64,000 nucleotides of DNA from Devosia sp. LC5 (GTDB taxonomy: Bacteria; Pseudomonadota; Alphaproteobacteria; Rhizobiales; Devosiaceae): the NCBI RefSeq assembly GCF_000735585.1, contig NZ_JNNO01000003.1:62001-126000 (forward strand). Reading direction: 5' to 3'. The notes below the pieces were generated by a model. It was given only the letters and a program-made list of their open reading frames with translations. It did no database searches and was not told the origin of the DNA. Positions 36,860-44,324 of this stretch are shown here, piece after piece. Every line of letters starts with the position of its first letter. Position 1 is the stretch's first letter. A program made the translations under genes and the position numbers.

Positions 36860-37931
36860 AAAAGACGTCGAGGCGGCCGTAAAGGGCGGCTCTGTCTATG
36901 CGGCCGGCGGTGGCGGCTGGGCCGATCATGGCCGTATGCTGGGCTATGCGGCGGTCAGCGTCGGCAAGCCCGAACTGGTGAGCATTCACGAGCTGGATGC
37001 CAATGACTGGGTGGCGACGGCGGCGGCAATCGGCGCGCCGGCATCCACCACGCCATGGGAAATGCAGGGGGTGGATTACATCAAGGCGGTGTCCATGCTG
37101 CAGGACGCGCTGGGGGAAAAGCTCAGCGGGTTGATGATCGGACAGAATGGCAAATCCTCGACGCTGAATGGCTGGCTACCTTCGGCCGTGCTGGGCACCA
37201 AAGTGGTCGATGCGGTGGGCGATGTGCGAGCGCATCCGACCGGGGATATGGGCAGTATTGGCCTCGCCGGTTCGCCCGAGCCGATGATCCAGACGGCGGT
37301 GGGCGGCAATCGCAGCGAGAACCGCTATATCGAACTTGTAGTGAAGGGTGCGACGGCCAAGGTGTCGCCCATTTTGCGCACGGCCTCTGACATGTCGGGC
37401 GGGTTTATCGCTTCGTGCCGTAACCCGGTGCGGGCCAGCTATGTGAAAAAGCACGCGGCCTTGGGCGGCATTTCGCTGGCGCTGAAACTGGGCGAGGCGA
37501 TCATCGCGGCCGAAGGCAAGGGCGGCAAAGCGGTGATCGACACCATCGCCAAGACCACTGGCGGCACTATTCTGGTCGAGGGCAAGATCATCAGAAAGGC
37601 GGTTCTCTACACCAAGGAGGCCTTCGATATCGGCGCGGTAACGCTATCGAATGGCTCGGTACTGCATGTGATGAACGAATATATGGCGGTGGATGGGCGC
37701 GACGGCGGGCGCATCGCCACTTTCCCCGATGTGATCACGACGCTCTCCCCCGAGGGCGAACCGCTCAGCGTGGGGCAATTGCAGGAAGGCATGCAGATTT
37801 TCGTGCTGCATGTGCCCAAGAAGGTCATTCCGCTCAGTTCATCCGTGCTTGACCCCACGGTCTATCCATCGGTCGAGAAGGCCATGGGGATCGAGCTGGC
37901 GCGCTATGCGCTTGACGGGGCCAAGGGCTGA
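36840..37931 (+). CDS. DUF917 protein; candidate thiohydantoin desulfurising enzyme
   Basis: A 363-residue protein of the DUF917 family, often annotated as related to hydantoinase/oxoprolinase. N-terminal GGSVYAAGGGGWADHGRMLG, then VDAVGDVRAHPTGDMGSIGL (about 123-142) match the family. It has a single Cys (C193, in FIASCRNPVR). The five-step ergothioneine pathway needs a novel enzyme that replaces the sulfur of a thiohydantoin by oxygen, and this is the only gene in the cluster without an obvious other role. That link is inference. The start overlaps the carbamoylase gene, indicating coupling. Confidence 0.72.
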   Translation: MGRILTEKDVEAAVKGGSVYAAGGGGWADHGRMLGYAAVSVGKPELVSIHELDANDWVATAAAIGAPASTTPWEMQGVDYIKAVSMLQDALGEKLSGLMIGQNGKSSTLNGWLPSAVLGTKVVDAVGDVRAHPTGDMGSIGLAGSPEPMIQTAVGGNRSENRYIELVVKGATAKVSPILRTASDMSGGFIASCRNPVRASYVKKHAALGGISLALKLGEAIIAAEGKGGKAVIDTIAKTTGGTILVEGKIIRKAVLYTKEAFDIGAVTLSNGSVLHVMNEYMAVDGRDGGRIATFPDVITTLSPEGEPLSVGQLQEGMQIFVLHVPKKVIPLSSSVLDPTVYPSVEKAMGIELARYALDGAKG

Positions 37932-37934
37932 GCC

Positions 37935-38267
37935 ATGCCACGCGATCCGGGGCTTGAAGAATTGGTGCGCGAGGATTTGGGCGACCGGCCGGGCCTGAGC
38001 GAAAAGCCGATGTTTGGCGGGCTGGCCTGGTTGCTCGATGGGCACCTGCTGTGCGGCGCGCGCGATGTGGGGCTGATGGTGCGGCTGGGCAAGGACAATG
38101 ATGGATGGGCGCTGGAACTGGACGATGTCGCGCCGATGATCATGTCTGGCCGGCAGATGAGCGGCTGGGTGCGGGCGGGGCTCGATAGTTGCGCGGATGA
38201 TGATTTGCGGCGGCGATTGCTGGAGGCGGCAGTGACGTTTGTGCGGACGCTGCCGCCGAAATTCTGA
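37935..38267 (+). CDS. Small TfoX/Sxy N-terminal-domain protein
   Basis: 110 residues. The pattern KPMFGGLAWLLDGHLLCGAR (about 24-43) followed by LMVRLG and MSGRQMSGWV is the TfoX_N domain. It is one of the many stand-alone versions of this domain and lacks the TfoX C-terminal half, so a role in competence is unlikely. It starts three bases after the DUF917 stop and is therefore in the catabolic operon. Its function here is unknown. Confidence 0.8.
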   Translation: MPRDPGLEELVREDLGDRPGLSEKPMFGGLAWLLDGHLLCGARDVGLMVRLGKDNDGWALELDDVAPMIMSGRQMSGWVRAGLDSCADDDLRRRLLEAAVTFVRTLPPKF

Positions 38268-38289
38268 TGGCGATGGCCCATCATGCGCG

Positions 38290-38373
38290 GTGTCATTCCC
38301 GCGAAAGCGGGAACCTCCGTTTTGCGAGGCCCGGAACAGTAAACAGGGGTTCCCGCTTTCGCGGGAATGACAC
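38290..38373. repeat. 26-bp perfect inverted repeat of the CCCGCGAAAGCGGG family
   Basis: The arms 38290-38315 (GTGTCATTCCCGCGAAAGCG...) and 38348-38373 are exact reverse complements with a 32-base spacer. A second copy is at 47910-47990. It lies between the TfoX-domain gene and the urocanase-like gene. Confidence 0.9.
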
Positions 38374-38435
38374 TGTGGGGGATGACAAATGGCGTGGTCC
38401 CCACGGTATTTTGAAAGCAAGTTTGAGGTCTTGAA

Positions 38436-40097
38436 ATGCCCACACCCAATCCCCGCCATCCCAATTTCCCCATTCCCGGCGGCCCCGAACTGCGCGCCAA
38501 GGGGTGGCGGCAGGAGGCGTTGCTGCGGCTGCTCGAGAATGTGCTGAGCGTGGGGGAGAACCCCGACGAGCTGGTGGTTTATGCGGCGCTCGGCAAGGCG
38601 GCGCGCAATTGGGCGAGCCATAAGGCGATTGTCGAAACGCTGTTGCGGATGGACGAGGACCAGACGCTAATTATTCAATCGGGCAAGCCGATCGGGCTCT
38701 TGAAAACCCATGCCAAGGCGCCGCTGGTGATCATGGCCAATTGCAACATTGTGGGGCAATGGGCCAAGGCCGAGGTGTTTTATGAGCTGGAAAAGAAGGG
38801 GCTGATCTGCTGGGGCGGGCTGACGGCGGGGGGCTGGCAATATATCGGCAGCCAGGGCGTCATCCAGGGCACCTATGAGATTTTCATGCGCATTGCCGAG
38901 AACCGTTTCGGCGGCGATCTGGCCGGAAGATTCATCCTGACGGCAGGGCTGGGCGGCATGGGCGGGGCGCAGCCATTGGCCGGGCGCATGGCGGGAGCGG
39001 CCATTCTCTGCGTGGATATCGATGCCGAGCGGGCGCGGAAGCGGCAGGCGATTGGCTATCTCGAAGAGATCGCGCCGGATCTGGATACGGCGCTGGCGAT
39101 GATCGACAAGGCGGTGGCGGAGAAGCGGGCGACTTCGATCGGGCTGGTCGGCAATGCGGCCGAGATTTACCCCGAAATCAACAGGCGGGGCATCGTGCCC
39201 GATATCGTGACGGATCAGACCTCGGCGCATGACCTGGTCTATGGCTATGTGCCCAAGGGCATGTCGTTGGAGGAGGTCAGGCGGCTGCGGGTGGAGGGGC
39301 CGGGGCAGCTGATGGCGGCGAGCCGGGCCTCGATTGTCGATCATGTGCGGGCCATGCTGGCGTTCCAGGCCGCGGGGTCCGAAGTGTTCGACAATGGCAA
39401 TCTGGTCCGCACTCATGCCAAGGCGGGCGGGGTGGAGAATGCCTTCGATATCAAGATTTTTACCGAGGCTTACCTGCGGCCGCTATTTGCGCGGGCCATC
39501 GGGCCATTCCGCTGGATGGCGCTGTCGGGCGATCCCAAGGATATCGCCAAGATCGACGACAAGCTGCTCGCGATGTTTCCCGACAACAGAATCGTGACCA
39601 ATTGGATCGCGCTGGCGCGCCAGCACGTGCCGTTCGAGGGGCTGCCGGCGCGGATTGCCTGGCTGGGACATGGCGAGCGGACGGCTTTGGCCCGGGCGGT
39701 CAATGCCATGGTGGGGGATGGCACGCTGGCGGGGCCGGTGGCGTTCAGCCGGGATCATCTCGACGCCGGGGCGATGGCGCATCCCAATATCATGACCGAG
39801 CGGATGAAGGATGGCTCCGATGCTATCGCTGATTGGCCGCTGCTCGACGCGATGCTGTTGTGCTCGTCCATGGCCGATCTGGTCGTGGTGCATTCGGGCG
39901 GCGGGGGTTACGCGGGGTATATGACCTCGGCGGGGGTGACCGTGGTGGCCGATGGCACGTCGGCCGGCGATGAGCGGCTGGAGCATGCGCTGACCAATGA
40001 CACCGCGCTGGGCGTGATGCGCTATGCCGATGCGGGGTATGAGGAGAGCTTTGCCGAGATTGCGGAGAAGGGGATTGGGCATATTGCGGTGGGGTAG
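38436..40097 (+). CDS. Urocanase-family hydratase; probable thiourocanate hydratase
   Basis: A 553-residue NAD-dependent urocanase homologue. Shared family stretches are LIIQSGKPIGLLKTHAKAP, ILTAGLGGMGGAQPLAGRMA, GPFRWMALSGDPKDI and DGSDAIADWPLLDA. In histidine urocanases an HHGGG stretch binds substrate; the same place reads HSGGGGYAGY here (H486-S487). Thiourocanate hydratases are close relatives with changed active-site residues. The absence of imidazolonepropionase (hutI) and hutG beside it, and the presence of hydantoin-type enzymes, argue against an ordinary hut operon. Start ATG at 38436, preceded by a repeat. Confidence 0.82.
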   Translation: MPTPNPRHPNFPIPGGPELRAKGWRQEALLRLLENVLSVGENPDELVVYAALGKAARNWASHKAIVETLLRMDEDQTLIIQSGKPIGLLKTHAKAPLVIMANCNIVGQWAKAEVFYELEKKGLICWGGLTAGGWQYIGSQGVIQGTYEIFMRIAENRFGGDLAGRFILTAGLGGMGGAQPLAGRMAGAAILCVDIDAERARKRQAIGYLEEIAPDLDTALAMIDKAVAEKRATSIGLVGNAAEIYPEINRRGIVPDIVTDQTSAHDLVYGYVPKGMSLEEVRRLRVEGPGQLMAASRASIVDHVRAMLAFQAAGSEVFDNGNLVRTHAKAGGVENAFDIKIFTEAYLRPLFARAIGPFRWMALSGDPKDIAKIDDKLLAMFPDNRIVTNWIALARQHVPFEGLPARIAWLGHGERTALARAVNAMVGDGTLAGPVAFSRDHLDAGAMAHPNIMTERMKDGSDAIADWPLLDAMLLCSSMADLVVVHSGGGGYAGYMTSAGVTVVADGTSAGDERLEHALTNDTALGVMRYADAGYEESFAEIAEKGIGHIAVG

Positions 40098-40098
40098 G

Positions 40099-40146
40099 CC
40101 CCCTCATCCGCCCTTCGGCACCTTCTCCCACGAGGGGAGAAGGGGG
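40099..40146. repeat. Intergenic repeat after the urocanase-like gene
   Basis: CCCCCTCATCCGCCCTTCGG then CACCTTCTCCCACGAGGGGAGAAGGGGG, the inverse orientation of the unit at 6415-6556 and 19591-19723. It may end the catabolic transcript, as the next gene is on the other strand. Confidence 0.7.
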
Positions 40147-40170
40147 CGGTGGGTGGGGAGGGAGGCGTGC

Positions 40171-40713
40171 TCAAGCTCTGGCTTTTTGGGCCCAGGTGGC
40201 GATTTCGGCGGCCGCCTCAGTGGCGGACAGGCCTGTTACGTCGAGCCGCAGCAGGTTGACCTCGTCCATCCCTGCCAGGGGCTGGGCCCCAGAATGGTTT
40301 CGGCGAGCCATGTCCGCATCGCGTGGCTTTCGCTTTGCATCCCGCCCCTCGGCCTCAATGCGGCGGATGTTCTCGTCTAGATCGCAGTGAACGTGAACGA
40401 CGAGCAGTGGCGGCCGCTCGTGACCAAGCCGCACGATCCGCTGCCATTCCGCGTTGCCCCAATCGCTGCTGCCGGCGAGTACTGTTGTGAGTACGACCGG
40501 GACTTCCGGTGGCAGTGCCAGGATCAGGTCATGCGCGATGGCTTCGATCCTCTCGACCGTCGCCATGAATTCTGGCGATTTGAACTCGGTAAGGGCGAAG
40601 GAGACGTTGTAGACACTGTGAATGTCGAGCAGCCGGCCGGAAATCATCGCAATGAGTTCCCGGCCGATAGTGAGCTTTCCTACGCCCGGATACCCGTTCA
40701 GGACGATGATCAT
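40171..40713 (-). CDS. P-loop nucleotide/sugar-kinase-like protein
   Basis: 180 residues. N-terminal VLNGYPGVGKLTIGREL (residues 4-20) is a Walker A of the adenylate-kinase-like form (GxxGxGKxT). A LLVVHVHCDLDENIRRIEAE stretch and an Arg-rich RDAKRKPRDADMARR lid follow, typical of AAA_33-like small kinases. The substrate is unknown. It lies 12 bases after the epimerase gene on the same strand, and the two probably form an operon. Confidence 0.78.
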   Translation of the reverse strand: MIIVLNGYPGVGKLTIGRELIAMISGRLLDIHSVYNVSFALTEFKSPEFMATVERIEAIAHDLILALPPEVPVVLTTVLAGSSDWGNAEWQRIVRLGHERPPLLVVHVHCDLDENIRRIEAEGRDAKRKPRDADMARRNHSGAQPLAGMDEVNLLRLDVTGLSATEAAAEIATWAQKARA

Positions 40714-40725
40714 GGCGTGATCGCC

Positions 40726-41583
40726 TCACACCTCGTTCCGCCAACTGAACTGCGGGGAATAGCCCAGCAGCCGCTTGGCCTTTTCGATGCTGAGCAAGGT
40801 GCTGTTGGTGGCGATATTGCCCTTTTGCTCCACATTGGGGAACACTTCGGCCAGGAGCGATATGTTGGAGCGGCTCATCACCGTGTCGGCATTGGCGATG
40901 ATGAAGGCTTCAAAGCCGGTGAAATCGGCCTGGATGGAGCGGCGGACGGCCTGGGCGCCGTCGCGGGCGTCGATATAGCCCCATAGGTTCCATTTGCGGC
41001 TGCGCGGATCGGCGTCGAATTTGGGGAAGGCTTTGTAGTCTTCCGGATACATGACGTTGGAGAAGCGCAGGCCCACCATGCGCAGGGACGGATCCCAGCG
41101 GCAATATTGGGCGGCCATGGTTTCGTCGAGCAGCTTGCCCAGCGAATAGGCGCTTTCCGGGCGCGGGAAATATTCCTCGTCGACCGGCGCATAGGGCGGG
41201 GGATTGTCGAAGGGCAGGCCCAGCACGGTTTCGCTGGAGGCAAAGACCACGTTCTTGATGCCGGCCAGGCGGCAGGCTTCGAACACATTATAGCTGGTGG
41301 TGACGTTGTTGGCGAAGGTGCGGGCATTGGCGGCCAGGCCCGGCGCGGGAATCGCGGCCAGATGCACGACCGCGTCGAAGGGCCCCTTGCGCTCGTCTAC
41401 CCCGCCCAGAATCGCGGCGGCGACTTCGCCGAAATTGGTGAGGTCGATCCGCACGGTGGGGCAGATCGGCTCGGACAGCGCCTGCTGGTCGATATTGAGC
41501 ACCTCGTAGCCATGCGCCACCAGATCGCGCAGCACGGCGCGGCCTAATTTGCCGCTGCCGCCGGTTACCAGAACCTTGGTCAT
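40726..41583 (-). CDS. NAD-dependent epimerase/dehydratase family protein
   Basis: A 285-residue extended SDR. The nucleotide-binding motif VTGGSGKLGRAVLRDLV is at residues 5-21, VVHLAAIPAPG is in the middle and YSLGKLLDE supplies the catalytic YxxxK. It may be a sugar-nucleotide epimerase or a uronate-type dehydrogenase; the sequence seen does not decide. I chose the ATG at 41583 because GAGGAG lies upstream and the N-terminus then begins MTKVLVTGG; the longer frame adds unlike residues. Confidence 0.85.
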   Translation of the reverse strand: MTKVLVTGGSGKLGRAVLRDLVAHGYEVLNIDQQALSEPICPTVRIDLTNFGEVAAAILGGVDERKGPFDAVVHLAAIPAPGLAANARTFANNVTTSYNVFEACRLAGIKNVVFASSETVLGLPFDNPPPYAPVDEEYFPRPESAYSLGKLLDETMAAQYCRWDPSLRMVGLRFSNVMYPEDYKAFPKFDADPRSRKWNLWGYIDARDGAQAVRRSIQADFTGFEAFIIANADTVMSRSNISLLAEVFPNVEQKGNIATNSTLLSIEKAKRLLGYSPQFSWRNEV

Positions 41584-41752
41584 TGATTGCTCTCCTCTTT
41601 TGTTGCCGCCAATCTTTGTTGCCGCCAAGTCTGGCATGCCGCGCCTGCGCCGCCAAGATGAACACTTTCTGAATGGCTGACTCAGACGCGGTTCAAGCCG
41701 GTGGCGGCATAGTCCTCGACAACAAGACAATTCTGTCGAGGGACGACGAGAG

Positions 41753-42091
41753 ATGAACAGGAATCAGGAAAAGGTTTTGGTCGCCGCACTCTGTGGCCTG
41801 GTGATCACCGCAGCGGGCGCCTTTGCCGTGCAGCCTGCCATGGCGGCCGGCTACCAGGTCGATCAATTGGCCAAGGTAAGCGGCGTGGCCCATTGGGATC
41901 AGCTCAATGTGCGCAAATGGCCCGCTTCCTATTCCCAGCAGGTCGGCGCTTTTGAGCCCGGCAGCCATGTCTGGGTGGAGCGCTGCATCAAGGCCAAGGC
42001 TGGCGCCGATTGGTGCCTGGTCGATTCCCAGGACACGCGCGGCTGGGTGAATTCGAAATTCCTCACCGTGGTCCACGACTGGGACATCTGA
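41753..42091 (+). CDS. Exported SH3-like-domain protein
   Basis: 112 residues. A hydrophobic signal (VLVAALCGLVITAAGAFAV) ends near PAMAA. The mature part has a bacterial SH3 pattern: LNVRKWPASYSQQVGAFEPG, HVWVERC and DWCLVDSQDTRGWVNSKFL. Two Cys in the mature part may form a disulfide. Such domains are thought to bind cell-wall material. A strong hairpin follows the gene. Confidence 0.82.
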   Translation: MNRNQEKVLVAALCGLVITAAGAFAVQPAMAAGYQVDQLAKVSGVAHWDQLNVRKWPASYSQQVGAFEPGSHVWVERCIKAKAGADWCLVDSQDTRGWVNSKFLTVVHDWDI

Positions 42092-42139
42092 TTTTCCAAA
42101 GTTTTCGTGCCTGCCTCCATCCCATGCTCTGTTGACTTT

Positions 42140-42185
42140 TCCGGTCCTGCGCTGTTCTGAGAACAGCCTGGACCGGAGTTTTTTT
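42140..42185 (+). terminator. Terminator-like hairpin that also contains the asparaginase ribosome site
   Basis: The outer stem TCCGGTCC/GGACCGGA (42140-42147 / 42170-42177) and inner stem CTGTTC/GAACAG (42152-42157 / 42161-42166) are followed by G and seven T. The only Shine-Dalgarno-like GGAG before the asparaginase ATG (42187) spans 42175-42178, that is, it lies mostly in the 3' arm of the stem. Confidence 0.8.
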
Positions 42186-42186
42186 G

Positions 42187-43185
42187 ATGGACGCTAATCC
42201 CATTCTTGCCGAGACCGTGCGTGGTAACTGGGTCGAGAACCGGTTCCGCGGCGCTTATGCGATCGTCGATGCCAATGGCAAAGTCATTGCCTCGGCCGGC
42301 GATATCGAGCGGGCGATCTTTCCGCGCTCGGCTATCAAATCCATGCAGGCGCTGCCGATCTTTGCGCGCCATGCCGAGAAAAAATTCCACCATAGCGAGG
42401 AAGAACTGGCGCTGGCCTGCGCGTCCCATCATGGCGAGGATGACCATGTGGCGACGGCCAGCGGGCTATTGAGCCGGATCGGGCTTTCCGTTGCTGATCT
42501 GGAATGCGGTGCACATGCACCGACCAATCCGGCAGCGCGCGATGCTTTGCGGGCCAAGGGATCTGAGCCTAGTGCGCTGCACAATAATTGCTCGGGCAAG
42601 CATTCAGGCATGCTGAGCGTGGCTTTGGCCATGGGGGTGCCGACCGCCGGCTATGTCGGGCGCGAGCATGCCGTGCAGAAGGCGGTGCGAGCGGCGGTCG
42701 AGGCGGTGATCGGGGAAGAACTGACCGAGGATAAGTGCGGCACGGATGGCTGTTCCATCCCCACTTTTGCGGCGCCGCTACGCGCTTTTGCCCATGGTTT
42801 TGCGCGCATGGCGACGGGGGAGGGGCTATCGCCCGAACTTGGCCTGGCGGCGCGGCGCCTATTCGATGCGGCGACGGCGCATCCGCATCTGGTGGCTGGG
42901 ACGGGGCATGCCGATACGCTGATCATGGCGGCATTCAAGGGCCGCGTGATGCAGAAGATCGGGGCCGAAGGGGTGCAATGCGGCGCCATTCGTGACAAGG
43001 GCTGGGGCTATGCCATCAAGTGTGATGACGGCAATCCGGCGGCGTCGCAGGCCATGCTGGCGGGGCTGCTGCTGAAATTTGCCGGGCCGGATGCGGAGGA
43101 GCGCGCGGTGCTGGAGAAGTTTGCCGGACAGGTGATCAAAAGCGTGCGCGGGGCCGACGTTGGGGTGTTGCGGACGTTGGTTTAG
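42187..43185 (+). CDS. Asparaginase of the rhizobial type II (PF06089) family
   Basis: Hydrolyses asparagine to aspartate and ammonia. The 332 residues show the family motifs SAIKSMQALPIF, CASHHGEDDHVATA, HNNCSGKHSGMLS and DGCSIPTFAAPL. The family (Rhizobium etli AnsA-like, thermolabile) is unrelated to the E. coli enzymes and has conserved Cys/Lys/Ser residues in these motifs. There is no signal peptide, so it is cytoplasmic. An in-frame TTG at 42184 is an alternative start. The ribosome site is buried in the preceding hairpin, suggesting control of translation. Confidence 0.92.
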   Translation: MDANPILAETVRGNWVENRFRGAYAIVDANGKVIASAGDIERAIFPRSAIKSMQALPIFARHAEKKFHHSEEELALACASHHGEDDHVATASGLLSRIGLSVADLECGAHAPTNPAARDALRAKGSEPSALHNNCSGKHSGMLSVALAMGVPTAGYVGREHAVQKAVRAAVEAVIGEELTEDKCGTDGCSIPTFAAPLRAFAHGFARMATGEGLSPELGLAARRLFDAATAHPHLVAGTGHADTLIMAAFKGRVMQKIGAEGVQCGAIRDKGWGYAIKCDDGNPAASQAMLAGLLLKFAGPDAEERAVLEKFAGQVIKSVRGADVGVLRTLV

Positions 43186-43189
43186 GGGT

Positions 43190-43296
43190 GTTCCAACAGT
43201 TTTTGTGGTTTCATCTGATTTGTGTTGGAACCTGTCGTGCTCTTGGGTAATGTGGTTCCAACACTTAACTGTGCATATCGAGAAAACTGTTGGAAC
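43190..43296. repeat. Nested inverted repeats upstream of the nucleotidyltransferase gene
   Basis: The nine-base word GTTCCAACA or its complement occurs four times (43190, 43223, 43255, 43288) in alternating orientation. The outer pair is a 14-bp repeat, GTTCCAACAGTTTT (43190-43203) with AAAACTGTTGGAAC (43283-43296). The inner pair is 11 bp, GTGTTGGAACC (43222-43232) with GGTTCCAACAC (43254-43264). Spacing within each half is 33 bases. Confidence 0.92.
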
Positions 43297-44324
43297 TGCC
43301 AGCACTACAGGAACTGAATAACGATCAGCGGCGTGAGCTCGTTAACACGCAACAGCGGTTCATGGCATGGCAGGATGCCAGTAAGCGATTGCTGGCAACG
43401 CGCGGGTCGATGGTTTGGCAGACCAAAAAAGGTGCCGACTATCTCATGCGCAGTTACTACGAAAAATCGGGCGCGCGGAAACAGAAAAGCCTGGGCGTTC
43501 GATCCGAGGCCACTGAAACGCTGAAGGCAGAGTTCGAGCGGGGGCGGGAAGAGGCCAAAGCAAGATTCAAGATCATTGACTCGGTCATGGACCGGCAGGC
43601 TGCGATCAATAGGGCAGTATTGCTTGGCCGTGTACCCCTGACCAGCGCCCGAATTATACGGGCTTTGGATGACGCGGGAGCGCTGGGCGCCGGTATCCGC
43701 GTAGTCGGTACCAATGCCATTTATGCCTATGAGGTGTCGGCCGGTGTCATGGTCGATGCCAGCATCACGATGACCGGGGATATTGACCTGCTATTTGACA
43801 GCCGCAGGGGCCTACGCCTTGTCGTTTCCGATGAGATATCGGAGCAATCACTGCTGCAGGTGCTGAACAATATCGACAAGAGTTTTGCACGAACCAGGCA
43901 ATCCTACCGTGCCCAAAACGCTGATGGTTATCTGGTGGATCTGATCAAGCCCATGCGCAATCCGCCGTGGAAAAAGGATCGCGACAGTATCTCCGAGACG
44001 CCGGACGATCTGACGGCGTCTGAAATCGAGGGACTGGTTTGGCTCGAAAATGCGCCGTCCTTTGAGGCGATGGCCATCGATGAGCGAGGCTATCCGGTTC
44101 GAATTATCGCAGCTGACCCGCGGGTCTGGGCCATACACAAACGCTGGGTTTCCCTGCGCGTGGACCGCGACCCCATCAAAAAACGCCGTGATGCCGAACA
44201 GGCGGAAGTTATTGGGACGATTGTTGCAAAGTATCTACCGCATCTGCCGGTGCAGGCCGACGCGCTGCGTATGTTGCCCAAGGCTGTCGTGGACGACGCC
44301 ATAGCCATTTTTGGTACGGCCTAG
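43290..44324 (+). CDS. GSU2403-family nucleotidyltransferase-fold protein
   Basis: 344 residues from a TTG at 43290; the next in-frame ATG is at 43362. N-terminal helical part LPALQELNNDQRRELVNTQQ, a central GIRVVGTNAIYAYEVSAGVM, then MTGDIDLLFD (about 159-168), the acidic pair expected of a nucleotidyltransferase fold. C-terminal PVRIIAADPRVWAIHKRWVS with the following Lys/Arg-rich stretch is typical of this family. The substrate is unknown; such genes are accessory and scattered. Base use looks less GC-rich than the neighbours, which together with the upstream repeats suggests acquisition. It overlaps the convergent beta-helix gene by four bases. Confidence 0.75.
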   Translation: MELPALQELNNDQRRELVNTQQRFMAWQDASKRLLATRGSMVWQTKKGADYLMRSYYEKSGARKQKSLGVRSEATETLKAEFERGREEAKARFKIIDSVMDRQAAINRAVLLGRVPLTSARIIRALDDAGALGAGIRVVGTNAIYAYEVSAGVMVDASITMTGDIDLLFDSRRGLRLVVSDEISEQSLLQVLNNIDKSFARTRQSYRAQNADGYLVDLIKPMRNPPWKKDRDSISETPDDLTASEIEGLVWLENAPSFEAMAIDERGYPVRIIAADPRVWAIHKRWVSLRVDRDPIKKRRDAEQAEVIGTIVAKYLPHLPVQADALRMLPKAVVDDAIAIFGTA

